Below, in pieces: positions 9,734-19,389 of a DNA stretch of 64,000 nucleotides. Position numbers and translations under genes: made by a program. Source of the stretch: Bdellovibrionales bacterium (GTDB taxonomy: Bacteria > Bdellovibrionota > Bdellovibrionia > Bdellovibrionales > UBA1609); assembly GCA_020628165.1 (NCBI GenBank), contig JAHDFM010000021.1, positions 1 through 64,000 of the forward strand. Reading direction: 5' to 3'. The notes under the pieces are model-generated. The model did no database searches. It was not told the DNA's origin and was given only the letters and a program-made list of their open reading frames with translations. How positions within the stretch are numbered: the first letter of the stretch is position 1; each line of letters opens with the position of its first letter.

Positions 9734-12502
9734 ATGAAAATTGTATTGATCGCAATGCTTTTTATGATCTCTTCTCGACTGCACGCCATTGAATTTATTG
9801 GTGTTGAAGAGGTCGATAAAGTTAATATTATAAACAAATACAATTTAAAAAATAAAAAATTTCAGCCCTATGAAAAGCTTGATCAAATTATCAAAGATTT
9901 GAATAAGAAAAAGGGCTACGAATATGTGCTCTTTCAAAAAAACAACAATCAAACTGAAATTGTTGCTATTAGGGCTAAATCAATTAACTCAATCAGCTTC
10001 ACCAATAACTCTGAATTCAATGACAAAGAACTACTAAAAATCAGTAAACTCAAACAAGGAGAGGCTTTTTCTAAAACTGAATTAGAAAAAGCCATTCAAC
10101 GGATCAAAAATGCCTATGTCAAAAGATCTTACTTGAATTTATTTATAAAAGTTGAAATAGATCGCAAGCAAGAGAATGATTCAGCTTATAACCTCATACT
10201 AAATATTGCTGAAAATAGACGCTGCCAAGTTGCTAGCATTGAATTTCAATCTGACAACAAAAAATTAAATAAATCACTTCAGTTGCATCAAAAAAAGTAT
10301 GTCGGTCGCCATTTGACAGAACACTTACTTAACAAAATTGAGGACCGAACTGAATCATTCCTCAACAAAAAACAATTCTACTTTTCAGATTTTGAAATTA
10401 AAAAACCTGAGTACAATAAAGATAAAACCTCAGCAACCATAACTGTGAAACTCAACAATCCATACAAATATGAGTTTTTCATCGACGGCAACAACAAAGT
10501 CTCTCGCTATCTCATCAAAGAACAAATCGAACAATTGTATATAGATAATTGGTCTAAAGATCCCGTTAATAAAATATCTGAAAAAATTCAAAACTTCTAT
10601 ATTGACTCTGGCTTTATTAAATCGCGAGTGAAGGTCTTCCCGAAAACACTAAGCAAAGAAATGACTAAGCGAATTTTTATAAAAATAACAGAGGGTGAAA
10701 AAGTAAGGATTAATAGCATTCAATTTGGAGGCAAGTTTTCACTCTCTAACGAGGAGCTGGTTAAATATCTCAAGAAAAATTCTCCTGCCCCCCTAGCCAG
10801 TAACTTCTTCACTCAGAAGAGTTTAGATGAGGGAATCAGTAATTTAATCTATGACCTTAAAAACCGTGGTTATTTACACGCAAAACACATCTCAACCCGT
10901 CTTAAATACATTAAAAATTTCTTACTAGACATTACTATCATTATTAATGAAGGTCCTGTTACAAATATTGACTCCATACAAATCAAAGGCAACGATGCTA
11001 TCGCCACTGAAGAGATTTTAAAGTATGTTGATCTCCGCCCCAATCAGATTCTTAATTTAAAAAAGTTTGAAACCTCTCTTAGTGAAATCACCAACTATTA
11101 TTATAATTTAGGCTATATAGAAATGAAATTTTTGGAAGAAGTTCAATTTATTGAATACTCTAAAAACAACACTCGCGCCGATATAGTCTATCATATAAAA
11201 GAGGGACCACAGGTACGCCTTAAAAATGTCATTCTTGAAGGAAATGACTTCACTCATGATTATGTGATTTTGCGTGAAATACAACTTAAACCTGGAGATA
11301 TTTTATCAAGCCGTCGTATTGTCGAAGCACAAACTAATTTAACCAAACTCGGTTTGTTCACATCAGTGGATATACGAACTTCTGACAACCAAACTGAAGT
11401 GAGTGCTCGTGATTTACTTATTAGTGTAACAGAAAGGAAACCTGGCGTTTTCAAACTTGGTATCGGCGCAAATAACGAACGTGGTCTCAATTTGCGTGGC
11501 TACACTGGGGCCTCTTACAATAACTTGTTTGGCACAGCTAGGGCTGTTTTTGCTCGCTTAGATACAGAGACTCGATTTGAAGATAAGGACTTTCTTGATA
11601 ACGTTTGGAAAATCTCAGGTGGTTATGTCGAACCTTATTTTTTTGACAGTCTCATTCGTGGTCGTGTGCGTACAGAGCTTGAGAGAAGTATTTCTGGTGC
11701 CGGAGAAACACTAAAGTCCAATTTAAATCGACGTATTAATTTTTTACTAGAAAAAGATTTATTCAAAGATCTCACTTTTGTTTGGTCAGTGTGGCAATTG
11801 GATTCACAGTCTCAGACTTTAGAAACTACACGAAAAAAAGAACGTGTGGATGTGGCAGGAACTGGTGCCTCCATTTACTATGACTCACGAGATGACAAAT
11901 TCACTCCAACGAAAGGAGTTTATACCACTCTAGATTATCTATACTCCACTCCCGAACTTGGAGCCTCTGATGAAGCTCACTTCATGAAAACAGAGGCACA
12001 ATTCACAACCTACAATGGTTTTTTCAATGGCCATGTTGTTTGGGCCAACTCCTTGCGCGGTGGGTACTCAAACACCTTAGGCAATGCAGAAGGACTCGGC
12101 ATACCCGAAGATTATTTATTTATTCTTGGTGGTATGACCACTGTGCGAGGTTTTGGTGGTCGAAGCCCTGTTAACCGTATACCAAGTAGTTTAGAAATTG
12201 ACCGTACAAAACAAGTCATCGAAACCAATTACGCCTATTTTGGACTTTTGAAAACAGAATTTCGTTTTTTATTTCCTGACAAAACCCATGGTCCTGTTAT
12301 CTTTTGGGACTCGGGCATAGTTAAAATGGGTGGAGAAGTGGGAGAAAAAATTAAACATCCACATCGTCACAGCTATGGTTTTGGCTATCGCTTTTACACT
12401 CCAGTTGGTCCATTTGTTTTTGAATACGGATTTAAAGCGAGGCGCCCCTTTGGCCAAGCTGAAAAGTCCGGTCGTTTTCATATCTCCCTTGGTTCTTTCT
12501 AA
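9734..12502 (+). CDS. Omp85-family outer membrane protein (TamA/BamA-like) with several POTRA domains
   Basis: POTRA repeats (EGPQVRLKNVILEGNDFTHDYVILREI...), Omp85 barrel (DSRDDKFTPTKGVYTTLDYLY, GGMTTVRGFGGRSP). Confidence 0.9.
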   Translation: MKIVLIAMLFMISSRLHAIEFIGVEEVDKVNIINKYNLKNKKFQPYEKLDQIIKDLNKKKGYEYVLFQKNNNQTEIVAIRAKSINSISFTNNSEFNDKELLKISKLKQGEAFSKTELEKAIQRIKNAYVKRSYLNLFIKVEIDRKQENDSAYNLILNIAENRRCQVASIEFQSDNKKLNKSLQLHQKKYVGRHLTEHLLNKIEDRTESFLNKKQFYFSDFEIKKPEYNKDKTSATITVKLNNPYKYEFFIDGNNKVSRYLIKEQIEQLYIDNWSKDPVNKISEKIQNFYIDSGFIKSRVKVFPKTLSKEMTKRIFIKITEGEKVRINSIQFGGKFSLSNEELVKYLKKNSPAPLASNFFTQKSLDEGISNLIYDLKNRGYLHAKHISTRLKYIKNFLLDITIIINEGPVTNIDSIQIKGNDAIATEEILKYVDLRPNQILNLKKFETSLSEITNYYYNLGYIEMKFLEEVQFIEYSKNNTRADIVYHIKEGPQVRLKNVILEGNDFTHDYVILREIQLKPGDILSSRRIVEAQTNLTKLGLFTSVDIRTSDNQTEVSARDLLISVTERKPGVFKLGIGANNERGLNLRGYTGASYNNLFGTARAVFARLDTETRFEDKDFLDNVWKISGGYVEPYFFDSLIRGRVRTELERSISGAGETLKSNLNRRINFLLEKDLFKDLTFVWSVWQLDSQSQTLETTRKKERVDVAGTGASIYYDSRDDKFTPTKGVYTTLDYLYSTPELGASDEAHFMKTEAQFTTYNGFFNGHVVWANSLRGGYSNTLGNAEGLGIPEDYLFILGGMTTVRGFGGRSPVNRIPSSLEIDRTKQVIETNYAYFGLLKTEFRFLFPDKTHGPVIFWDSGIVKMGGEVGEKIKHPHRHSYGFGYRFYTPVGPFVFEYGFKARRPFGQAEKSGRFHISLGSF

Positions 12503-12638
12503 AGCCTCGGAATTTTTTGCAGACATACTGATAAGCGCTCTTCATTTTTTTCCGACCTAACCTTGGTCTTTCAAGCTTAGAGCCAGTTTCAGAACTTTTA
12601 TTATCTGAATTTTACAATTTGATTTAACATTATAGTCA

Positions 12639-13967
12639 GTGATTCGGTTTACAATTTTCTTTGTTACTCTCACTCTCTTTATCATTTCATGCCAAGGTGA
12701 TTTCTCTAGCACCAAAATCTCACAATCAGACAACACTCCATCTGAAAAATCAAAATTCGACCCAACAGCTATTTACGGCGATGATAATCGTTTAGATCTT
12801 TACCAAGTTAATGATGAAAATCTCTTAGCTTACGAAAGGGCCGTTGCAGGCATCCTCTACACCGACAACTTAGAGCAAAACCCTAATGGCACTTATTCAA
12901 TCAGCACACTTGATTATGGCCCATCAAAACGACTTTGTTCCAACGAACCATTTTATCACCAAAAAAGAAGCACTCACTGCACTGGGTTCCTTGTCGGTGA
13001 AGACCTTTTAGCCACAGCTGGACATTGTGCCTTTGACCAAGAGGGTTGTGATGAGCTGAGCTTTGTTTTTGGCATCAGCCATTACAATAAGGATGAAAAG
13101 TTTAATTATAATGCCATCTCAAAAGACAATGTCTATTTTTGTAAAAAACTTATTGTTTCTGAATATCACCCATTTGATAAGGGTGGTGATTATGCTCTCG
13201 TTCGCCTTGACCGTAAAGTTATTGATCGTAAGCCTTTAAAGATTAGACGTTATAGTAAGCCCTCTTTCCAAACGAAAACTGTTTTGATTGGCAAACCTTT
13301 GGGCCTTCCTACAAAAATTGCTGCTGGTGGTAAAGTCACTGGGTTTACAAAATTTTATTTTCAATCTGATAATGATGCTTATCATGGTAACTCGGGCTCC
13401 CCTGTCATCAATATCAACACCGGCCAAGTGGAAGGGATTTTAGTTAAGGGCTCTAAAGACTACCTCTACGACAAAAATAAAAAGTGCAATTACTCCAATG
13501 TTTGTGAAAAAATTGACTCTAACAATAAAAACTGCCGTGGTGAGTACTCACAGTTTATTAATCCGTTAGCTAGTTATATTGATCAAGTGAACTCTCTTGT
13601 TTATGAAAACAACACGACTATGAAAATACCTGATAAAAGCTCAGTCGGTGTTCAATCACAAATCAATGTGAACTCAAACTCTGACATTAAATTGGGACAA
13701 CTGCTCGTGCACATGAACATTGAGCACACTTGGACCGGCGATTTAAGCATTCGTTTGACCTCTCCAAATGGTGATGAGCTCACCTTATTTAATAACCCTG
13801 GAGAGTATGGAGAGAATATCGTACTGACTTACGGTGAAACAGAAACTGAGCAACAAAACTTAAAGAAAATTACAAAAGAAGTTCATGGCCAGTGGACGTT
13901 ACACATCGTTGATGAATTCACTCGCGATACCGGAGAGTTGAAAAACTGGGCCATTGAATTTAATTAA
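12639..13967 (+). CDS. Secreted lipoprotein trypsin-like serine protease with C-terminal P/homoB domain
   Basis: GTG start; lipobox FIISC; ATAGHCAF, GGDYALVRL, GNSGSPV; P domain (HTWTGDLSIRLTSPNGDELTL...GQWTLHIVDEFTRDTGELKNWAIEF). Confidence 0.88.
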   Translation: MIRFTIFFVTLTLFIISCQGDFSSTKISQSDNTPSEKSKFDPTAIYGDDNRLDLYQVNDENLLAYERAVAGILYTDNLEQNPNGTYSISTLDYGPSKRLCSNEPFYHQKRSTHCTGFLVGEDLLATAGHCAFDQEGCDELSFVFGISHYNKDEKFNYNAISKDNVYFCKKLIVSEYHPFDKGGDYALVRLDRKVIDRKPLKIRRYSKPSFQTKTVLIGKPLGLPTKIAAGGKVTGFTKFYFQSDNDAYHGNSGSPVININTGQVEGILVKGSKDYLYDKNKKCNYSNVCEKIDSNNKNCRGEYSQFINPLASYIDQVNSLVYENNTTMKIPDKSSVGVQSQINVNSNSDIKLGQLLVHMNIEHTWTGDLSIRLTSPNGDELTLFNNPGEYGENIVLTYGETETEQQNLKKITKEVHGQWTLHIVDEFTRDTGELKNWAIEFN

Positions 13968-14159
13968 TAACGTCTGTAGACATGTCTTTATAAGACCCCA
14001 AAAAAAAATTCATTTATCAGCCAATTTATTAAACACTTTTCTAGCCCCCTTCTATCTTATAACCGTTCACCGAGCTAAGAATTACAAACTGAGTCTATAA
14101 AACTTTTACAATCAGGCATTAGAATTTTAAATCTCTTTTTTTTATCACTAAGTTAAGCT

Positions 14160-15452
14160 ATGGAAAAATTTATAAGTTTCTTTGGATTGCTCGTTTTTAT
14201 TGCTATTGCCGTTGTTTTTTCAAACAATCGCAAAAAAATAGATTTTCGCTTTATAATCTCTGGACTATTGCTGCAATTTATTTTGGCCGTGCTTGTACTT
14301 GGAGTGCCATCTTTAGGTATCGCAGGACCTTTTAGAGCCCTGTTTAAAACAGCCAATGTGCTTTTCACTTCCATCCTTAATTTCACAGCCGAAGGATCTA
14401 AATTTTTGTTCGGCAATTTAATGAACATTGAAGCCACTGGTTTTGTTCTTGCCCTGCAAGTTTTACCTGTGATTATTTTTCTTTCATCATTGATGGCTGT
14501 TCTTTACCATTTAAGAATAATGCAAAAAGTGGTGCACGCCTTTGCCTGGCTGATGCACAAAACACTCCGAGTGAGTGGTGCTGAGTCCTTGTCGGCTGCT
14601 GCCAACGTTTTTGTTGGCCAAACTGAGGCGCCACTTCTTATTAAACCATTTATCAACAAATTGACACGCTCAGAGTTATTCTCTGTAATGGTCGGTGGCA
14701 TGGCCACTGTGGCTGGCAGTGTGTTTGCAGCTTACGTAGGTTTACTTAAAGATAAAATTCCAGACATTGCTGGGCACTTGCTCACTGCGAGTGTGCTTTC
14801 TGCTCCGGCTGCTCTTGTGATGGCCAAGATCATGATTCCTGAAACCAAAGAAACACTCACCAAAACTGGCCTACCTAAAGAACTCAACTCATCCCCTTAT
14901 CAAAATGTTATTGAAGCTGCAGCAGAAGGCGCTACTGATGGCTTAAAACTTATGTTCAATGTAGCAGCCATGCTCCTTGCTTTTATTGCCTTGATTGCTT
15001 TGATCAATGCAGGCCTCGGCTTGTTTGGGCAGATCATCGGTTTTGAAAGCTGGGGGCAGTTTTTAGCACTGAATGACAATGAGCCTGTGAAGCTTTCACT
15101 CAATCTTATTTTTGGTTGGCTTTTTGCCCCTGTCGCTTGGCTGATGGGCATAGCAAGAGAGGATATTTTCCTAGCCGGCAACTTGCTTGGCGAAAAAGTG
15201 GTGATCAATGAGTTTGTGGCTTATCTAAATATGTCGAGCTTAGCGGACCAATTGCAACCGAGAAGTTTGATTATTTTGTCTTACGCACTTTGTGGCTTTG
15301 CCAATTTTTCAAGCATTGCAATTCAAATTGGTGGCATTGGTGGGATTGCTCCTCAAAGAAAAGCCGAGATTGCAAGTCTCGGCATTCGTTCGATTGTGGG
15401 AGGTAGCTTAGCTGCTTTTATCACAGCTTGTATCGCTGCCCTATTGATTTAA
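14160..15452 (+). CDS. NupC-family concentrative nucleoside transporter
   Basis: Multi-TM; FVGQTEAPLLIKPFI, ALCGFANFSSIAIQIGGIGGIAPQRK. Confidence 0.93.
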   Translation: MEKFISFFGLLVFIAIAVVFSNNRKKIDFRFIISGLLLQFILAVLVLGVPSLGIAGPFRALFKTANVLFTSILNFTAEGSKFLFGNLMNIEATGFVLALQVLPVIIFLSSLMAVLYHLRIMQKVVHAFAWLMHKTLRVSGAESLSAAANVFVGQTEAPLLIKPFINKLTRSELFSVMVGGMATVAGSVFAAYVGLLKDKIPDIAGHLLTASVLSAPAALVMAKIMIPETKETLTKTGLPKELNSSPYQNVIEAAAEGATDGLKLMFNVAAMLLAFIALIALINAGLGLFGQIIGFESWGQFLALNDNEPVKLSLNLIFGWLFAPVAWLMGIAREDIFLAGNLLGEKVVINEFVAYLNMSSLADQLQPRSLIILSYALCGFANFSSIAIQIGGIGGIAPQRKAEIASLGIRSIVGGSLAAFITACIAALLI

Positions 15453-15991
15453 ACTTGAACTAAATCGTTAGTTTTACTTGTGGCTAGAGCGTACACGTTA
15501 AATAAAACGAAAGAATAAATTAAACTAGAAACCAAAGTGCTCCTAAAAAATGGCAAAGCCATTGTGTAGCAGTCAACTAGGCCAGCCCATGTCATAGGGT
15601 AAAGAGGTGTCAGAAAAAACACGGCTAAGTTGGTTACTAAAAAGAAAAACACAGCTGCTAAAGTCGTTTTAATAAGTAAGCCTGACTGAGCTTTTGTAGA
15701 CTTCATTTTGAACGTCTTTTTTAAGCCCATTCCAAACACAGCAATCAAACCTAAACTAAAATAGATAACTGGCGATAGAGGGTGAAACCCTAAAAACAGA
15801 TCCGATAAAATCAGTGCGGACACTGGAATTAAATAATAAAATTTATTTTGGCTAAAGACAGCTCCACTGAATAAAGCTATGGCAATGAGCGGAGAGAAAT
15901 TTGATACATGTGGCACGAGCCTTGCGACAAAAGCAATTACAATTATGGCACCTGCAAATATTAGATTTTTTTTATTCATAGTCTCCCCCAA
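15449..15991 (-). CDS. Integral membrane protein of unknown function (DUF6580-like)
   Basis: Multiple hydrophobic helices; ARLVPHVSNFSPLIAIALFSGAVF. Confidence 0.6.
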   Translation of the reverse strand: MGETMNKKNLIFAGAIIVIAFVARLVPHVSNFSPLIAIALFSGAVFSQNKFYYLIPVSALILSDLFLGFHPLSPVIYFSLGLIAVFGMGLKKTFKMKSTKAQSGLLIKTTLAAVFFFLVTNLAVFFLTPLYPMTWAGLVDCYTMALPFFRSTLVSSLIYSFVLFNVYALATSKTNDLVQV

Positions 15992-16085
15992 GTTATGAAA
16001 TCAAAGTTGATTGACTCAAGCTCTTTATAGTGTTTACTAATACTTAGCACTCTTTTATTTAACAAACAAGAGGAGACCTTTCGCT

Positions 16086-16823
16086 ATGATCAAACTCGTT
16101 TTAACTCGCCACGGGCAAAGTATTTGGAACTTAGAAAACAAATTCACCGGCTGGACCGACGTCGACTTAACAGATACAGGTGTCCAAGAGGCTAAAAACG
16201 CAGCAAGACGCTTGAAAGAAGAGGGCTTCACCTTTGATCAGTGCTACACCTCAGTTTTAAAACGTGCGATCAGAACCTTATGGATCATCCTCAGTGAATC
16301 AGACCAGATGTGGGTGCCAGTAAAGCGCAGCTGGAGACTCAACGAAAGGCATTATGGCCGCTTACAAGGTTTGAATAAAAAAGAAACTGCTGAGAAATAT
16401 GGCGATGAGCAGGTTTTTATTTGGAGACGCAGCTATGACACACCTCCGCCACAACTGCCCAGCAACGACCCTAGACATCCTTCCAACGACATTAGGTATG
16501 CAGGAGTAAGCCCATTACCAACAGGTGAGTCCTTAAAAAACACTGGGGACCGAGTGCTTCCCTACTGGAACAATGAAATTGTGCCGGAACTCAAAAAAGG
16601 AAAGAAAATCATCATTGCAGCTCACGGCAACAGCTTGAGAGCTCTCATAAAACATTTGGACTCAGTTTCAGATGATGACATTTGCAAACTCAATATTCCT
16701 ACTGGAATCCCTTTGGTCTATGAACTTGATGAGCAAACTTTAAAGCCCGTTCGCAATTACTATTTAGCCTCAAATGAAGAGGTTGAAAAAGCAACTCACA
16801 AAGTAGGTCAGCAGCATAAGTAA
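16086..16823 (+). CDS. gpmA: 2,3-bisphosphoglycerate-dependent phosphoglycerate mutase
   Basis: [59 protein letters not shown]. Confidence 0.97.
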   Translation: MIKLVLTRHGQSIWNLENKFTGWTDVDLTDTGVQEAKNAARRLKEEGFTFDQCYTSVLKRAIRTLWIILSESDQMWVPVKRSWRLNERHYGRLQGLNKKETAEKYGDEQVFIWRRSYDTPPPQLPSNDPRHPSNDIRYAGVSPLPTGESLKNTGDRVLPYWNNEIVPELKKGKKIIIAAHGNSLRALIKHLDSVSDDDICKLNIPTGIPLVYELDEQTLKPVRNYYLASNEEVEKATHKVGQQHK

Positions 16824-17100
16824 TTTTTGCAAGAATTAAGCACTCTGTTCATAATTGAGTGTGTTAGTTTAAAATAATTAAGACAATTCAAGCACTTTCG
16901 CACTTATTCACTTTTGTTATGCTTGCTGTAATTGTAAGCCTAAGTGGACTTACATCTTTACAGCGTTTCATTTTAAATTAACATTTTCCCTGAAGCCCGA
17001 CTAATCTTCACTTTGCAGACAAATCCTAATTTTCAAAACTCTACGAAGTCAGTGAGCTGTCTATAAGAACACAAATCTGTTTTTTCTTTGAACAGGTCAT

Positions 17101-17110
17101 GGGGGGGGGG
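17101..17110 (+). repeat. Poly-G tract (G10) 8 nt upstream of the ATG at 17119
   Basis: cat-gggggggggg-aagctttt-ATG. Confidence 0.9.
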
Positions 17111-17118
17111 AAGCTTTT

Positions 17119-17799
17119 ATGTTCTTTCGAATTTTAGTTTTTGCTCTTTTTAACCTTTTTATATTTAGTAAAGCACTCGCATCAAATACCGTCCAACCCG
17201 ATGACTTTAAAGTGGATGATGACACAAGAGTTGTTACTTTTGGTGAAGTTCATGACGTCCCCAGCTTACACACTGTCATGTTTGAATACGTCGACCTTAT
17301 AACTGCAGCAGACAGTTCCTTTGATTGCTTTTTTGTAGAATTTGATAGTACAGCTAAAGAAAAAATAGATAGGTACATGGCTGGAGACTTAAGCTATGAG
17401 GAGAGCATATTGCCTTTTTCTGAAGGACGTTTAAACTTACTCCCAAAAAGTTTGGCTGAGAACCTTAAAGAAAGGCGATTTAATGTCTTTCCAGTCGACT
17501 TTGAATACAAATCTGAAAAGGGAAATTGGTATTTTGCAAACTCCGGAAGTGGGAAAATATTTGTAGAAGACAGAAGTTCGCTAATGACTCAGAACATACT
17601 CACTCTTTTAGAAAGTGATCAATGCCAAAAGGGAATATTTTTAGTGGGTCAGGTTCATATTTGGAAACATGCCTTTGACGACGGACGTCTAGTAAGAACT
17701 CAAACTGTGCAAGAATTTTTTGATGATCTTGATGTGCCTACAAAAACTTTTTTGCTTCACAACAACGAGCTTAATAGAGGAGTCACTCTCGTGAGATAA
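17119..17799 (+). CDS. ChaN/TIKI/EreA-like secreted protein
   Basis: Signal peptide; VVTFGEVHDVPSLHTV and GQVHIWKHAF motifs. Confidence 0.6.
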   Translation: MFFRILVFALFNLFIFSKALASNTVQPDDFKVDDDTRVVTFGEVHDVPSLHTVMFEYVDLITAADSSFDCFFVEFDSTAKEKIDRYMAGDLSYEESILPFSEGRLNLLPKSLAENLKERRFNVFPVDFEYKSEKGNWYFANSGSGKIFVEDRSSLMTQNILTLLESDQCQKGIFLVGQVHIWKHAFDDGRLVRTQTVQEFFDDLDVPTKTFLLHNNELNRGVTLVR

Positions 17800-17802
17800 C
17801 GT

Positions 17803-17825
17803 TGAATGAGCCAGATTGACTCATT
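17803..17825. terminator. Putative hairpin terminator between convergent genes
   Basis: GAATGAG-CCAGATTGA-CTCATTC. Confidence 0.5.
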
Positions 17826-17849
17826 CTTAGTTAGGTGACTTATTTATTT

Positions 17850-18413
17850 TTACTGACTACTTTTGCTGGCTTGTTCTTTTTTGGCGGTAAGAGCGGCATC
17901 GCAAATGGCTAGTTTTTCTTTATACTCGTCTTCACGCTTGTTAAGTATGAGTTTGTATTTTTTAAAGCGTTTGATGCGATCAATTAAATACTCCTCATTC
18001 AAACCAACAATCTTTTCGTTTTCATCGAGACCCATTTTAAAGTTATCTTCCTTGTCGGTGACACGATCTATAGGCTCAGTCCAGCGAAGTTTTCCGTCGC
18101 CTCCGTAAGCTCGGCTTGCCAACTTAATTTTACAAGACTTAAGGGCGCCATAGAGGCCCGTTGAACCGTACTTTCTGTTTCCATAAACCAAGTCTTCAGA
18201 ACTATAAACTTCATTCTGCAGACGTCTGAGCTCTTCATTCATCATGACTTTTTTCTGAACAACCATATCACCATCTTTAACACCTAATTGTTCAGTGCCT
18301 GATACTTTTTGATTGTTATCTAATTTTGTATCTAACTCTTTAGCTTTATGTGGGTTCGTTGCACAAGAAACTGCAAACAAAAGTGTAATCAATAATCCTA
18401 TGATCTGATGCAT
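17850..18413 (-). CDS. Hypothetical lipoprotein
   Basis: Lipobox LLFAVSC. Confidence 0.65.
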   Translation of the reverse strand: MHQIIGLLITLLFAVSCATNPHKAKELDTKLDNNQKVSGTEQLGVKDGDMVVQKKVMMNEELRRLQNEVYSSEDLVYGNRKYGSTGLYGALKSCKIKLASRAYGGDGKLRWTEPIDRVTDKEDNFKMGLDENEKIVGLNEEYLIDRIKRFKKYKLILNKREDEYKEKLAICDAALTAKKEQASKSSQ

Positions 18414-18546
18414 TTATAGCTCCTTTTTTAAAAGTATATTGATTGAAATCATAATAGGCTGTCTGTGCCATCATGGCAAAGACAATACATATCCTGACAT
18501 AAGCCTTGATAATTACTGACAGTCCGACTCATCGCATATTTTTGGC

Positions 18547-19281
18547 TTAAGACTCTATGTAAAAAGAGTTTTTGAGCGTCTCACGCAAGGTCAAAGACGG
18601 CTTTAAATGGTCAGGCCACTCGGACTGCAGCTCTGAAAAAAAGAGTTTAATAATAAGTTCTCCAGACGTGTTGCCCATAAGGTCATTCAAATAAGTTTTA
18701 TCGTATTTGTTGATCACTTTGTTTTGGATAATTTTATGCACATTGCTCCAAGATTCCACCTGACCATTATCATTCAAAGCACCGCGAAGGCTGAATTCAA
18801 GTTTATACTCATGACCATGCAACCCTGAACACTTGCCAAAAAGTTCTTTGTTCTCAGCCATGGTGAGGTCAGGATTGTGATGGCGATGAACACAGTTGAT
18901 CTTAGAAAACAACGTTATGGTGGCTTCTTTTGAAGATTGAGCAGTGACATGGCCCATACCTGGAACTCTTAACTCAACAGAAACTAAACCATTACCCAAA
19001 CTAGAACTGCACTCTTTGAATATCTGACAAGCAAGTCGTTCAAAAGTCGGGTTTTGACTTACAAACTCTGAAAGCTCATTCACAAAACTGTGATCGTATT
19101 TGTCTTTGATGCTTTTGAGCGCTGACTCTAACTCTTGGCTTTTTGAGGTGTCGACTTCACAAATGAACTCTACGTTGTACCCCATAGGTTCATCACTTTT
19201 AAAAAAAGAATCTCGCTCCCCCTTAGGGTCTTGATGATCGAGGGCTAGACTCAAATGACTGCTGCGCTTCAGTGTATTCAT
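18547..19281 (-). CDS. 6-pyruvoyl-tetrahydropterin synthase / QueD family protein, apparently tandem domains
   Basis: C-half: FSKINCVHRHHNPDLT..FGKCSGLHGHEYKLEFSL..YDKTYLNDL; N-half: KYDHSFVNELSEFVSQNPTFERLACQIF. Confidence 0.8.
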   Translation of the reverse strand: MNTLKRSSHLSLALDHQDPKGERDSFFKSDEPMGYNVEFICEVDTSKSQELESALKSIKDKYDHSFVNELSEFVSQNPTFERLACQIFKECSSSLGNGLVSVELRVPGMGHVTAQSSKEATITLFSKINCVHRHHNPDLTMAENKELFGKCSGLHGHEYKLEFSLRGALNDNGQVESWSNVHKIIQNKVINKYDKTYLNDLMGNTSGELIIKLFFSELQSEWPDHLKPSLTLRETLKNSFYIES

Positions 19282-19389
19282 AAATTAATATCTAACATAA
19301 TTTTGCCTAAATATAGTCCAATAACGCCCTGTCTCTCGAGCATAAAAACACAAAAGGCTAGCTATATTGTCGATTTGTTTATAAATTGA

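Noticed and set aside
5744-12502. TamB/Omp85 pair as a novel secretion system
   Set aside because: Well-known conserved gene pair for outer-membrane assembly and lipid transport.
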